The notes: a model not told the origin generated them from the letters alone. DNA of 64,000 nucleotides from Paramecium sonneborni (GCA_905182985.1 CAJJDN010000009.1:505109-569108), one strand, 5' to 3'; shown: positions 24,585 through 37,569, counted from the first letter of the stretch. Numbers and translations are program-made.

Positions 24585-25849
24585 ATGAAAGGAGCAAAAT
24601 AATAGAAGAAATAGTCAATTTGGGACTAAGTTAAAAATGAAGAGAAAGATTTCTATTTCAACTACCTATCAAAAAAATAACGAAATCTCTAAAAGAAATT
24701 AAAGGACATAGCTGATTTAGAAGAAATATCAAAGACAAAGGATTTAAAACCAGAATAAGTTTAAAAGATTTAAACCAAAGAAGAAAACAATGAAAAATTA
24801 AAGGAATTAGAAGCTCAACTAACTAATTGGCTATAATCAAAGAAAGAAGCAGAACAAAGTGGAACCCTTATTACTCAAGAAGCATTCATTCTTATTTTAG
24901 AGCATTTATCTGAGAATCAAGACACTGTTTCACTTTTAACTTAAGATCATAATTCAATTTATGAACTTGCTAAAATACTTTAAAATAAAGTGAATGGATA
25001 ATTAAGAAAGAAAGATCAATCATGGAAGGGTTTGAATGTAAATAATTAAAATTTTTATTTAGTTGAAACATGAAGTGCAATCTGAACCACAATAATAATA
25101 ACAATAATAATAATAACAATAATAACAATAATAAGAAGTATTAGAAATTGAAACTGTAAAATAAGAAACAGTACAAACACAAGAAATTGTTGAAACATAA
25201 AAAGAATAGCCATAATAACATGAATAATATGTATTAATTAAATCTAGTCCAAAAAAATCATTCTAAGAAGAAACTAGAACTGAAGTTCATCAGACATTAG
25301 ACTAATAACCTCATTTACATTCAAATGAAACTCAATAGTAAGAAAATTGTGATTTAGAATCAAATAATAATTAACCTTAAGAACTTCCTTAAGAACCTGA
25401 AAATAATGATAAATAAGATACAAAAGACAATTAAGAAAAAACCTACTAAACAAGAGAACATAGATAACATTATTAAAATGATAATCAAAGAAAAGGCTAT
25501 AAAAAGAATTATCATCAGGATAAAAATTATGATAGAAGAAACAATGGTGAAGATTATAAAAATAGACCTTATAGAGGAAATAGACAACATAATAATAGAG
25601 ATAATAGGGATAGATAATAAAAAGAGGAATGGTAAGAAAAAAAGGAAGTTGTAGAATAATAATAAGAAAATGACCATTAAAATGAAAACAACAGTTCTGA
25701 TGAAGAATATATCACCATAGAACGCAAGTTAATTATGATTCTATTTATTTAGATAAAAAAAGCCTTAACAGAAAACTTAAAGAGGAGGAAATAGAAACAG
25801 ACAGTAGAGATAAGGAGACAATCAATAGAATGTTAATGCCGAATAATGA
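24585..25849 (+). CDS. Gln-rich protein with RG/RGG-rich C-terminus, likely RNA-associated
   Basis: About 405 residues. The N-terminal half is charged helix (FNYLSKKQRNLQKKLKDIAD, LITQEAFILILEHLSENQDT). After a 25-nt intron (25038-25062) comes a poly-Gln tract from mixed CAA/TAA codons, then Glu/Gln-rich sequence. The C-terminus is rich in Asn, Arg and Gly (RPYRGNRQHNNRDNRD; after the second intron, TQRGGNRNRQQRQG). The second intron, 25728-25752, begins GTTAAT rather than GTA but is required to reach the RGG tail. RG-rich tails usually bind RNA; with no RNA-binding fold visible, the function is inferred only from composition. Confidence 0.7.
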
Positions 25850-25883
25850 GATTATATAATAATAATATATAAAATAAAAAATA

Positions 25884-28674
25884 TCACAACTAATCCATCA
25901 AAATCTCTCTTTATTATTTAATCCAACTAATCATTTTACAGTATTCTAAATAAATAATATTTATTGTTTCTTCAATCTTTTATTAATGAAGTTATAAATA
26001 TTTTAAAGGATTATTTTCTATCTTCCAACTTCTTTCATTTATTAATTTCTTAGCTTCCTCAAAATAATTATTTAAATATTTATATTTTTCACTTAAAGTT
26101 ATTTTTAAACTTGATTCAAAAGAATTTGATTAAAATAATTACTATATTATTATTAAAGATATTTAAATTAAATTTTATTACTGTTCCATTTAAATCTATA
26201 CATGTTAAAATAATTTAGTATTTAGATATAGGTAATCCCTTTTCTCTATTTATTCTAATTTTTATTAAAGTTTCTAGATTTCTATTTTATTTTAATCCAA
26301 GATTTTTTCCTATAATTCCTTAAACTAATTTAACTAAATTAATTCATTTTTTAACTCATCTTTAATAATATTTAATTTAATTATTTGTTAATTCATGCTT
26401 AAATTTTAATTGGTCTAAATTATTTCTAAATGGTTTTTTTATTATTCTACACATTTTAAAATTTATTATTTTAGATCCTCAATATTTTAATAATCTTCTT
26501 TACTAATATTGAATATTTGCGTCAAATCTTCAATAAAAATTTCTATATTCTAATCCTCTCTTAATTAAAGAGATTTAGGTTAAAATTCTCCTTCTAATTT
26601 ATCATCTTAAAAATAAATTAAATGACTTTTCTCAATGTCTTATATATAAGAATTAAATGTTATTTTTGAAAACATCTCTTAAATACTCTTTTTTAAATCA
26701 TCAAAGTCCCTTCTTATTTGGTTGAAATTCTCCTCATATTTTTTGTTAAAAGTCTTAAACTTGTTTTTTTTTATTTCTTAAATTTATTGATATTTTTTGT
26801 GAATACCTAAAGTTTAATTCATCTAAGAATTTGCTACAAAATCCATAAAGTTTTGATTTCTACAAATATTGAATTCTTTCTCCAATTCAATATTTAATTG
26901 AAAAAGTTCATCATCTTTAGCTTATTTGTGTTATTTAAAAATAAATACCTCTAAAAACTTTTTCAATTTCATATATTTATTGCTTAATTTGACTAAATGT
27001 TCCATAGCATTAACTTAAATCATTTTTACAAGAAGATATCTAAGAATTATAATAAATTTTCTCTTTAGCTTGAACTAATAAGTTGTTCAACTCTTAAAAA
27101 AAAAATTCACTTTTATTTGATGCGAACTACGTTTAATCTTCGAGAAAATTTTAATTATTTATTTAAAATTATTTCTAATTTTTCTTTTTTTTGTTATTTT
27201 TTTCAGATACTTTCCTTAGATAAATTTTATACTCAAGTTGCTATAATTTTAAAATCCTTTTTTAATGTTTGATGAAAAGGAGGAATCATTCATCTCATTT
27301 TCAAGTTTTAAATCATTTTATTTGAAAGGTTTGTAAAATAAATTCATACTCTGTTTTACAGCATAATCTTTTGATTATTTCATAGATGCTAATAAATTTT
27401 CAATCTCCATTTCATCTTTCTCATCAAAAAAAGAATTTTATTACATAATTTATAATATACTTTCGATTATGTTTTAAAACAAATTAAATATTTAAAGTAA
27501 ATCATGGCGCTTTTATTCTTTTTATTATAAAGGACTTAATAATTATTCAAACTTAATAGAGTTAGATCATAAATTTCAGTTAATGAATATTTAATAATTC
27601 CTTGAGAATTTATTTTTTTTTTATTTCTTGGTTCTCTTTTTATTGGTAGACTAATTAATATTTTCCATCATTATTAAATTAGGTTAGATTAAGTTTTCAG
27701 GTAAAATTTGCTATCAAATTATCTTAAGTGATAAAAACCTAAAAAGAATGGATTATATCCTTTAAATTTAATTAAAAAAATCTTTCATAGTGACTTTAAG
27801 TCATTTAAATTTAATTTCACCATCACCTATGATTTTTTTAAAATTCTTAGTTAACATTTTAAAAAACCTAATTTTATTTTATTTATATCACATCAATTTA
27901 GCATAAACATCTTCTTCATCAAACCTATGACTTTTAACACTTTCTTTTACCAAGTATTTTTTGAAAAAATAATTTAAAGTTTTTAACTCATCATTTAATA
28001 GATAATCTATCAAGACTTTCATTTTTATTTAAGTAGATTAGTTTTATTTAGACAGGATACTTTTTTTAAACTCTCTCTAAATTATCCTTATTTTTGTTTA
28101 CATTCCTTTTCTTAATTCTTCTTCATTTTAATGCATTTATTCCTATTCTAACTATTATTAAATTTCTTTGTTTGCTTTTCTAATATCATATTCTAATTTA
28201 TTTTTGTAGCATGCACTTAATTTAAAGAAAGTCTTCAAATAATTTTTAGTTGTAATTTCTCTTTGTATTAATTATTATTAAATTATTTTTACTTATTTAA
28301 GTAATATTCTAATTTATTTTACAGAAGAATCAAATGATTCACACGTTTCCCTTTGAATTAGACAGAATATTTTGTTATTTCTAATCTATAACTATAAAGA
28401 GCTTTAATTTCTAAATTTTAAGGTTTTGCTCATGGTTCTAACCAATTTAATTAATTTTTTAAATTTATCTCTAAAAATTAGTTTTTGAAGTCGTTTTAAT
28501 CTGAGATTTTTAAAACTTATATTTTATTACTAATTTAAAGGTAAATAATATTTAATAGCTTTTTAATTATCTTCTTTTTAATTTTATTTTGTTTAAGGAT
28601 AATTCAAAACCTTTATATGATTTATTAACTTCAAATAGAGAATTCAAAACTTGTAGATGCTTAAACAGTAGCAT
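25884..28674 (-). CDS. Large coiled-coil protein, model approximate
   Basis: The minus strand carries long, mutually compatible coiled-coil exons over 2.8 kb: for example ETCESFDSSVKQIRILLKQ near 28330, then EIENLLASMKQSKDYAVKQ, NNLLVQAKEKIYYNSQ, and a C-terminal block ending EETINIIYLEYCKMISWIKQ before TGA 25884-25886. A clear 28-nt intron joins YEIEKVF and AKDDELFQL. Further introns (about 23 and 41 nt) are likely near 27200 and 27450. I could not fix every splice in the first third, and the start (ATG at 28672-28674) is tentative. Unknown family; a structural or centrosomal role would fit but is not shown. Confidence 0.55.
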
Positions 28675-29084
28675 TAATTCATGTAATAAAATAAAATTAC
28701 AAATAAATCTATTTATAAATTAATAATTGAAAAACTTTAAAATAGCACATGAAATATTATCTATCATTTTTAAGTTATAATTTTTATTATAATTAAAAAA
28801 ATTAAGAAATAGAAGAGATATGAAATAAATAAGCTTTTTTACTATTTTATTTAAATTGAATTTTGAAAATTAGTAGTAAATTAAGCTTTTTTAATCAATT
28901 TTAAATTCTTGTTGATCTTTTTATTTAGTATATCTTGTTTAATTATAAATTTAATTTTTGAACATCTACTATTTTATATGATGTATATTAACAGTTCATA
29001 AATTATTTATAAATTTACTTTTTTTTTAAATACATGTAGTTTACTTCTAGTAAGGAAAGTTAATATCTGTTTACTTTATATGAA
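28675..29084. other. Intergenic AT-rich region
   Basis: About 410 bp between the divergent coiled-coil gene and the small gene at 29085. Homopolymer-rich; no gene or recognisable site seen. Confidence 0.5.
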
Positions 29085-29550
29085 ATGTGTCGAAGAAATG
29101 TTATAAATTAATCATAAAAGGGAGATCTAAAAGGTAACTTTTTCCTGGTGATTTAACAGATTTATTAATTTAAGGTGACAAAAAAACCCAAGAAATTTTA
29201 GAGATTTATCAGAAAAATGCAAATAAATCAGAGTTAGAAAAAGGCATCCTTGAATTATTGGGTAAGCTATCTAAAATTATCTAGATCAATCTGATGGATC
29301 TTATTCAATATACAGTATACCTTCTTAATATAAATCTAGAAGACCAAAGCCTGTTCAAGTTTAAACACTTGAAAAAAATTGGTATTAAAAAAATATATTA
29401 AAGGGCTTGCAAATCTTAAGAATTCCTTAAATCAAAACCAAACATGCACATAGAGTTGAATAAACACAATAAAGCTATCAAGGAACGATATTCTTTCAAT
29501 CATCTCTAAATACAATACAAATAAAAAAATTAACTCAAAAGACTATCTGA
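29085..29550 (+). CDS. Small basic protein, unknown
   Basis: About 138 residues in three exons; introns 29134-29159 (26 nt) and 29262-29284 (23 nt), both needed to keep one frame. Starts MCRRNVINQSQKGDLKDLL, continues through a helical segment (KTQEILEIYQKNANKSELEK) and ends in a basic stretch (SIPSQYKSRRPKPVQVQTLE ... QILRIPQIKTKHAHRVEQTQ). There is no membrane segment or known motif. An alternative ATG two bases upstream in another frame fails after splicing. Function unknown. Confidence 0.7.
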
Positions 29551-29591
29551 TAATTTCTATATAGAATCAGTTAACACCGGTTTTTGATAAA

Positions 29592-29900
29592 TCATAATGT
29601 ATAATTTCTTTCCTTTACAAAAAATTTAGAATATTATTTTTATAATTTATTATTTGGAACAAGGTTTATTATCTATTCTATAATTTCAACAATTGCTTGT
29701 TTAAGATTTTTTCATAAATTAGTTTTTTCTTGAGTTAAGGTTTCATTTTAATCTTTGATATAAATTTACTCTAATTTTATTTATTCAAATTATTATTAAA
29801 TTTTGAATAATTATTGTTTTTTGTTTTGTTTTGTTTAGAGCTAAACTTTTAGATATGTAATACAATTTAATTACTTTATTCAATTTTACATAATAATATC
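29592..29900 (-). pseudogene. Candidate coiled-coil gene remnant with in-frame TGA
   Basis: One minus-strand frame reads as a typical helical protein: QLFKIQQQFEQIKLEQIYIK, then QNETLTQEKTNL, then a TGA, and continues in the same frame as KNLKQAIVEIIEQIINLVPN ... KERNYTL before a second TGA at 29592-29594. No GT...AG pair can remove the internal TGA and no start codon is found upstream. This fits a decayed duplicate or a consensus error. The remaining DNA between 29551 and 30272 shows no gene. Confidence 0.3.
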
Positions 29901-30272
29901 AAAGTATATAAATCATTTATAAATAAAATTATTCCTTAATCAGTATTTAATAATTAAAATTTTATTGCCTATTTTATTAATAATAAAATTAACTTTTAGA
30001 TTCTAAATTGAAGTAAATAATAAAAGAATAGTTTTGTTCTTCTAATGTTCCTCATTAATTTAATAATTTATATGAAAATAATTTATTAAAATAAATTTTA
30101 TATAATTTTCTCTAAAGATCTTTGTAATAATTATTTTTGGATGGTATTGCATAATAAACTTATTTTATTAGTATAAGTGGCTTATTAAATTATTCTTTAA
30201 TTTGGTGATTAGATTTTTGAGAATAAATTGATACTTTAAAATTTCGAATAATATTGTAATAAATTATATATA

Positions 30273-31799
30273 ATGATAACATTAGCAATCATCTTCATTA
30301 AATTGATGCAAAAAATGAGCTGCCAGAAGATTTTACTTAATGTGACAAGTCTTCCATAAGAAAGCTCATATAAGTTTGATAATTTTATACCGGAGGGATT
30401 TTTATTAAAAAATGAAGAAGCTATTCTACTCAGTTTAGAATCTTTTGATAATGTTGATAAATCTACTGTTATGGAATTGTGTACAGAAAAATCAAAGACA
30501 TAGTTTAATTTTTTTTTATTTTTAGCTGTGTAATAGATCACAATGCTATTGATTTTAAATTGAATATCCAAAACGTTAGAATTATATCTTATAGAAACAT
30601 TTCAAATGTTTATAAGTTCTAATATAATGCTATTCCATTTAGTTATGATGCCCATTTAGAAATATACTCTAAAAACTCTTTTAATCTAATTGTTTAAATG
30701 ACTGAATATTAACAGTGCCCCTAGTAATACTTATTAATAAATAAAGTGATTGTAAAAATGGAGGAAGATGTAATCAAGGAATATGTGTTTGCTCTAAAGA
30801 TTATTTATCTCATGATTGTTCTGTGAAAGCTTATTCAATTTTAGATACTTAAAGCCTAATGAATTCGGAATTCTATTTTTTTGATACATATCAATGGATG
30901 GAATAAAAAAATAAAAAAATCCTTTAATACTATGCAGTATTATAATTGGAATCAACAATTATAATGGAATGTTATGCGAAGAATCCTTATTTATTATAAA
31001 ATAAAACAGAGATGAGATTGCACATGATACACATAACTGTTGAAGATATGAATAATTGTTTAAATTATTCTAATGAACTAGGATAAAATTAATAATAACA
31101 ATTAGCATATATATTAATTAAATTAAAATAACCTTAATTTGTAAACCTTTAAAGTTCTGAAAACGAAATAGATCCATTTGTTATTGGCATAGTAGTAGGA
31201 AGTATTTGCCTATTTATTTTAATAATTGCTATTTATTGTATTTATAGATGTAGGAGAGATAATGAAATGTAAAAGTAAAAACTAGAAAAAATGTAAAAAA
31301 TGGAAAAAGAAAAATAATTAAAAGAAGAAAAAGAAAATTAAATGATGCCAGAATTTTTATATTCTGAAATTCTGGAAAAATTTCCTGGATTAAAAAATGA
31401 TTAAGAATGTGAAATTTGTTTAAATATTTTTAAAACTTAAGAACGAGTCAGAATAACTTATTGTACTCATATTTTTCATAATAATTGCATAAAATAATGG
31501 TTAAATAAACATAAAGTAAATATATTAATTGTATTTAGACATGTCCTATGTGCAGATAAAATCTGGATTTTAATTAATTAACATTAGATCATGATTAAAT
31601 ATCAAAATAATAAAAAGGTGAGTAAGTTTCCATAAATTAGTAACCATAAATGATATAATTTATGGCTAATCCAGAGATGAACACAAGATTATATGGGGAT
31701 GAACATTTAATTTCATCTTATTTACATCCTTAATAATAAATTGAGATTCCTTTACATCTGCAAGAGAATTAGAAACAATATAACCAAATTTCTTAATGA
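30273..31799 (+). CDS. EGF-like, single-pass membrane RING-H2 E3 ligase (array member 1)
   Basis: Likely membrane ubiquitin ligase. A hydrophobic start (MITLAIIFIKLMQKMS) may act as a signal peptide. A ~150-residue lumenal region ends in an EGF-like motif (CPYDCKNGGRCNQGICVCSK). A single membrane span follows (FVIGIVVGSICLFILIIAIY), then a Lys/Gln/Glu helix and a cytosolic RING-H2 domain: CEICL, CTHIFHNNC, WLNKH and CPMCR, giving C-C-C-H-H-C-C-C. Three introns of exactly 23 nt: 30503-30525, 30724-30746 and 31516-31538; the last splits the RING before CPMCR. First of three tandem paralogues with the same layout. The partner E2 and substrates are unknown. Confidence 0.88.
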
Positions 31800-31872
31800 A
31801 AATAATAATTAAATTTAGTATGTTTCTATATTATTATTTTTTGTCAAAAATAATTATTATTAAATATAATTT

Positions 31873-33271
31873 ATGTTTTATATCTTCTTATTCTCTTTTT
31901 GTCTTGCAGATTAGTAATATTACTAATAATGGAAATACACTGCTTCGGAAAGTATATTTACCTTAAATATTACTCTAAACCTTTCTCAAATAGATAATGA
32001 AAATCTACTACGCTTTTATTTATCACCATAATCTAATACCACAAATTCATTATTAATTTTATGTAATTCCTAACCAAGTGTTACTTAGCTTAATATTCAT
32101 TCAATCAAAACGTACTATAAGAAATAAAAGATAGATTAGAATGTATTTATGATCTAAATTCATATTATCAAAACTCAACATAAATCATTACATTAGATAA
32201 TGATCCTACATCCAAAGAAATCAGTCAATTATTCTCCATTTATACATTCTAGTCAAACAATCCTTATATTGGAATAATTTCATAAGGTAATGAAAACGAT
32301 TTCATTCTTGAATTAAAACAAATGTAAAAAAAATCATGTCCAAAGTAATAAAAATATTTTAAATTTAGAATCTGTTAAAACAATGGTAGATGTTTAAATG
32401 GATTTTGTGAATGTCCATTTTCTTATTTAGGACGCGATTGTAGTATATAGATTAAAGATATAGAAAATTAAATCTCTTTAGAACCAAAATAATAATATTT
32501 TTTTCATATTAAATCTTTCAATATTTCTAAATTTGAAAGATAATTAGAAAGCTCCATTGATATAAAATATACATGTTAGCATCAATACTAAATTTATTTT
32601 TCTGGAGTGCAAATTACAACTAATTTAATTATTTTAAATTAAGCATTACTATAATCCTGTTTAATGAAAACTAATGAATTACAAGAATAACTTCCTATTT
32701 AATTATACTCTTATATTATTGTTGAATAGACTTCACCGGCTTCGGTAAAGATTACAACTTTAGAAAAGCACTATATTTTCTAAAATTTAATTGTTGTTTT
32801 TTTTGCTCTACTTATAATAACTTTATTTAGTATGCTTTATTTATTTTATCATCATAAAAATCCAAAAGATTTAAAAGCATTAAGAGTAGTCCCAATTATT
32901 AAATTTTCTTTAGCTCTTGAATAATTAGAATAATCAGATATGGAGTGCGCTTTATGTATGAAAGAACTTTAATAAAATCAATCTGTCAGAGTAACTTATT
33001 GCAATCATCTCTACCATGATTTTTGTTTTAAAATTTGGTGGACAAATAACAAAGTAAAATTATAGGTTAGAATGTTTAGAGCTGCCCTCGTTGCAGATCT
33101 CCCTTAGATTTAGAGACTATGAGAAAAAATTAAAAAACAGATATCTTACAATAATCAACTTTTTCAAATTTATAAAGCAATAGAAAAAAAAATTTAGTTA
33201 CATTTGTTGATACAGGTTCAACCATCAGGCATATGCCTATCCAATAAAAATTAGAATTGTAAATTAAATGA
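31873..33271 (+). CDS. EGF-like, single-pass membrane RING-H2 E3 ligase (array member 2)
   Basis: Paralogue of the gene 73 bp upstream. A clear signal peptide (MFYIFLFSFCLADQ) precedes a long ectodomain. The EGF-like motif is CPKICQNNGRCLNGFCECPF with LGRDC after it. The membrane span is NLIVVFFALLIITLFSMLYLF, and the RING-H2 is CALCM, CNHLYHDFC, IWWTNNK and CPRCR. Introns 32112-32134 (23 nt), 32345-32368 (24 nt, between the first cysteine pair of the EGF motif) and 33054-33079 (26 nt, at the same place in the RING as in member 1). The conserved intron positions support tandem duplication. Confidence 0.88.
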
Positions 33272-33326
33272 ATAATTACTGAAATTTGTACCTAAATAAA
33301 TTATTTGGTATAAAAAATTAAATTAA

Positions 33327-34797
33327 ATGATCATTTTAATGTTTCTGATCTTAATTGATTTTGTTGTCAATCAAAAAATCGAATAAAATTATTAGAAAGT
33401 AATTGGGATTCAAGTTTTCTAAATAAGGAATTTAACCATAAATGGTTTATCCGAGAAATAAAAAATTTCAATAGCTCTTAAACATAATGATGGGGAAATA
33501 CCAATTCTCTTATTGTGTCATAATAAACCAAATGTTAATATGTCAATGGACTATGATTCAATCTCAAAGTAAAATAATATATAATTTATAGGGAATAATG
33601 TTAATATGATGTAAATGCTTATGAAGTTAGGAATAAAAAGTAAGTATTTTCTCTTTAAGGAAAATAAATATTAGGAAAATTTCATAGGAATTTTAATATT
33701 TATGAATTTTAAGATGTAGGTTTATTTGTAGGAGCAATTTCAAAACTTTAATCATCTTATAGTATCCATGCAGAAATATAATCAATATATGCTTGTTCAA
33801 AGTAAATAAATTTATAAGAATTAGAGAATGTCGAAATGGAGGAAGTTGTTTTTATGGAATTTGTGAATGTTTGCAAGGAGCTTTTAGTGATGATTGTAGT
33901 TTATAAGGTTTAAATATATTAGAGCAGTAAGCTCTTTCATCAAATTATTTATATTATTTAGACATTAATTAAGTTAATGGATCTAATTTTTTACGGATAC
34001 TTTCAAATTCTATTCCGCTTAGACTATAATGTTATGCTGATAAACCCTAAATTAATCATGGAACTTAAATTTTCACTAATCTTATATAGTTAGATCATGA
34101 AAGAATAGAATATTGTAAGACTATTACAATCTAAGTCTAAGATTAAATGAAAGTCTAATAAATTCCTTATTATTTGTTTACAATTTTAGATTAAAATAAT
34201 GTGGAAATATTAGAAAACAATTTTGAAGATTCTGGTTTGTCAAAGATTATGTTAATTTTATTCATTCCTTTATCAATGTTACTATTACTTTTTTTGATTT
34301 GTTGTTGCTCTAAATTATTAAAAAATAAAGAAAATTTATAAAATTAATAATTATAGACAGAACTTGTACCTAATTATGTTGATTTATATATGCCTACTTT
34401 TAAGTTTTAAGAGATTAGAGAAACTGATCTTGTTAACATTAATACAGATAATTAATATTGCTCAATATGTTTAGAAAGATTTGATTTATTAAATAATGTT
34501 AAAATCACATACTGTAAACATTTATACCATACTAAATGTCTAAAACTTTGGATTGAAAAAATAAAAGTAATTAAATTATTTAATTAGATTTGTCCACTTT
34601 GCAGAGCTCCTTTGGATGAATAGACAATTATTTCTATGCAACCTTCAAAATCTATGACTCTTATTGATTAAATTTCAAACAAAAGTTCTAATAAATTCAA
34701 ACCATCAGTTGGATCAATTAGTTCTTTTAATAATTAAATCACAAATAAATTTTAAAATTTAAACTATCAACGTAGTTTTGTTTGCATTGATTAATGA
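33327..34797 (+). CDS. EGF-like, single-pass membrane RING-H2 E3 ligase (array member 3)
   Basis: Third tandem paralogue, 55 bp after member 2. Starts MIILMFLILIDFVVNQ (signal-peptide-like). EGF-like motif ECRNGGSCFYGICECLQG with SDDC following. Membrane span KIMLILFIPLSMLLLLFLIC. RING-H2: CSICL, CKHLYHTKC, LWIEKIK, CPLCRAPLD. Introns 33569-33591 (23), 33802-33824 (23) and 34567-34587 (21 nt, again splitting the RING before the last cysteine pair). The cytosolic tail is Ser-rich. All three members share orientation, domain order and the RING intron, so they are best seen as one local gene family. Confidence 0.88.
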
Positions 34798-34871
34798 ATG
34801 CTTTAGATTTTACTTATTATAAAATTTATTTATAGATATGATGTGTTTAATTATAAAATAAAAATAAAAAT

Positions 34872-35441
34872 TCATATTTATTGTTACTAATTCTTTAGTT
34901 AAGCTTATTATACTCTATTTGTTTTTAATAAACTATTTATTTCATTCATTAAGTTTTTTTAGATTTCTGTATCCTATTCGTTTTTTCCTTCTATATGACT
35001 ATCATTAATTTCTGAAACTTGACTCCATTTCACTTCTAAATTTAAAGATTGCATTTTAGCAACTGCTTCTAATTTTTTTTAAAGCTTTTCTTTTAATTTT
35101 GGCTTTTTACTCTTATCAAATAATTTTTCAGGGTTATTTTTTTATTCATATCGGAACTTCTATTTGATCATATTAAATGTAATTTTGTTGTCCACATGTT
35201 TTTAAAAATATTTTAATATCAAATCAGAATCTCCTGAAAAAGCAGCATTAAGTCTATATAATAATTCAACATTTTTCTCATTCCAGAATTTTGATTTGTA
35301 ATTTCTTTTACATTTTTTAGCCTTCTCTTGTTATGGTGGAACAAAATCTTTAAATTTTAAATATGAATTTTGTGAGATTTCATCTTAATTTTGAGTTGAC
35401 TATTCATTTTATTACAATTATCCTTTTTCTTTTTGTGACAT
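34872..35441 (-). CDS. SANT/Myb-like small nuclear-type protein
   Basis: Single exon, about 189 residues, MSQKEKGQLQQNEQS to TGA 34872-34874. The middle reads KSKFWNEKNVELLYRLNAAF, SGDSDLILKYFQKHVDNKIT and FNMIKQKFRYEQ, which fits a three-helix SANT/Myb-like fold (W at the start, then aromatic residues at helix ends). It is followed by a Lys-rich segment and an acidic/Gln-rich tail. A chromatin or DNA-binding role is plausible. The domain match is weaker than for the SHAQKYF gene at 20393. Confidence 0.65.
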
Positions 35442-35575
35442 CTTAAATAAATTATTTTGTATAAATTATATATAATATATTAATATAATTAATACTCAAT
35501 ATTTAAAGTTATGAATATATCTGAAATAACAAATTCTTTGAGATATGAATAGAATTGAAATAAAAAGTTAGCATA

Positions 35576-37523
35576 ATGGAAAACATTATAAAATTAAAAA
35601 GCGATTAATAAGATGTTAATTTAAGTGAGTAAATTGAAAATGATTAATAATTGATTTATGTATGTTAAATGGAAGTTTATATATAATAATATTTTGAAAA
35701 TATAATATGTTTGTATAATTAATATAAAATGTACTAAAGGGATAAGAGATCATTATCTTATCAGAAACCTTAAGTAGGATATGATGATATGAGAAATCAA
35801 TTATAATTACTGGATAAATATATGAAACCAACTTATGATGTTTAATTACCTCATGAGACTAGTCAAAAAAGTGGAATCAGATAATCTGGCCATTTGAATA
35901 AATCCTTTTAGTTTCCAAAGGTTTCTACAATGCCAGAAGAATAAATAAATGAGGAAGTAGCTCAAATGTAACTAGCTATAGATTAATAAAACTTGACTCT
36001 CAAGCGATTATTAAAAGAATAAAGAGAAGTAAGATTATAAATGGATAATAAAGATAAATAAAGCTTCAGTCTTTAAGTAAGAATTAGAGAATTTAAAAAG
36101 TCAAGTTCAAACAATACACCTAAAACTGCCAAAACTTCCTTAATATGAATAGTTAGATGAAATAAAACATTAAATTTCTTAATTAAGATAATCCTTTTTC
36201 TAATAAGCCTAACAACCTTAACAGCCAATTATACAACCTCCATAGATAATTTATTAATAAATGCCTCCTATTCAATAACCTCAATATTATCCACCTCCTT
36301 ATCCTTAATTTCCTCCCCCTTATCCTCCCTTTGGATAACAATTTCCTCCATATCCACCTTAACAATAACCATATTAACAACCTTTCTAATATAATCCCTA
36401 TCAATATCCATACTATCAATAACCTTAACCATAAGAATAGTAATTAAATTCATAAAATCCTTAATCAGCTGCTAAAATTAAATTAAAAACAGCTGGATCT
36501 CAAGCTTAAAATTCAAGAAGATCTAGTTAGAAAACTATTCCTTTAGTTACAAAAAGGTCCATCTAATAAACTAAATAGAGTTTTTTCTCTGATGTATTTT
36601 TATTTTTAATTTATTTAGAAAGGAAATAAAAAATTAGCTTTTTAAGGATCAAGGCTTAAAGTTATTTTTAATGCTGTTCGATTAGCTATGAGATGGAAAA
36701 TATATTGCAAACCTTTAAATATTTTATGGAGAAAATTATACAAGCACTCTGTTGAATGTAAAGCTGTAATCTAAAAAATTTCATATCCCATTGCTTTAAA
36801 ACGTATTAATGACTGGTGCAAAATGGTGTTGGCAAAAGTTGAAAATTATTTGACTAAAATTAAAGAAATAGATTTTATTGTATATTTCTTTTTTATCAAA
36901 AGAATCCAGAAAAACCTTTGACAGAATAAGAAATTGACTAATCATACATGTAATTAACAAATGCAATGAAATATCTCATGACTAGTTTAGTTACTTATTG
37001 TACAAATGATTTCATGATACCAGAATTGAAATTTTTATCATATCTTCAGTTTTTTGATTAACCAGAAATAGATAGAGGACTTTTTGTAGCAAGAAGAGTG
37101 TTATTTTGGAAGGAAAAATAATTAGATATGACAAAAACTTAGTAGATGATGATAGTTGGAGATCTTGTAATATTAGTACATATTCTACCTGCTTTGATGG
37201 AAATTCCAGGGTAGATATTTATAATAAAATGTATGGTTACTCTTGTTTAAATTCATTTTATGAAATATTTTGATTTGAGAGTGCTCAATAGAAATCCAGA
37301 ATACAGAATTATTCAATTAAATTTAGTTGATGTCATTGATGGGAAATTAGTTGTCAGATTAGAGAAAATGGAAAAATTTGATGATGAAAGATATATAGTT
37401 GGAGTTTATGAAGAAAGCTAGTTTTAAGGATTCTATGCTAAAAGACCTCACTTTTAAGATGATATGCAAAAAGCGTTATATTAAATACATACTAATTTAT
37501 TATAAGCATTAGCTGCTAAATGA
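35576..37523 (+). CDS. Pro/Gln/Tyr-rich protein with conserved C-terminal domain, unknown
   Basis: About 620 residues. The N-terminal third is helical and charged. The middle is a disordered Pro/Gln/Tyr tract (PPPYPQFPPPYPPFGQQ, PYQQPFQYNPYQYPYYQQ). The C-terminal 300 residues look folded: LKVIFNAVRLAMRWKIYCKP, KYLMTSLVTYCTNDFMIPEL, GLFVARRVLFWKEKQ, LVILVHILPALMEIPG, then FDDERYIVGVYEE. Introns 36029-36053, 36594-36618 and 36880-36902 are all well supported by frame. The family is not recognised; the Pro-rich tract suggests a scaffold for SH3/WW-type partners. Confidence 0.75.
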
Positions 37524-37569
37524 ATTTTATATATTTATTAATTATATTCAAATTTAAATTAGCAGTTAA

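Noticed and set aside
25360..25677. 105-codon minus-strand hydrophobic frame
   Set aside because: Antisense shadow of the RG/Q-rich gene 24585-25849, whose sense frame has clear RGG and poly-Gln features.
30236..30571. 111-codon minus-strand frame
   Set aside because: Antisense to the first exon and intron of EGF-RING member 1; the sense frame has conserved motifs and splice sites.
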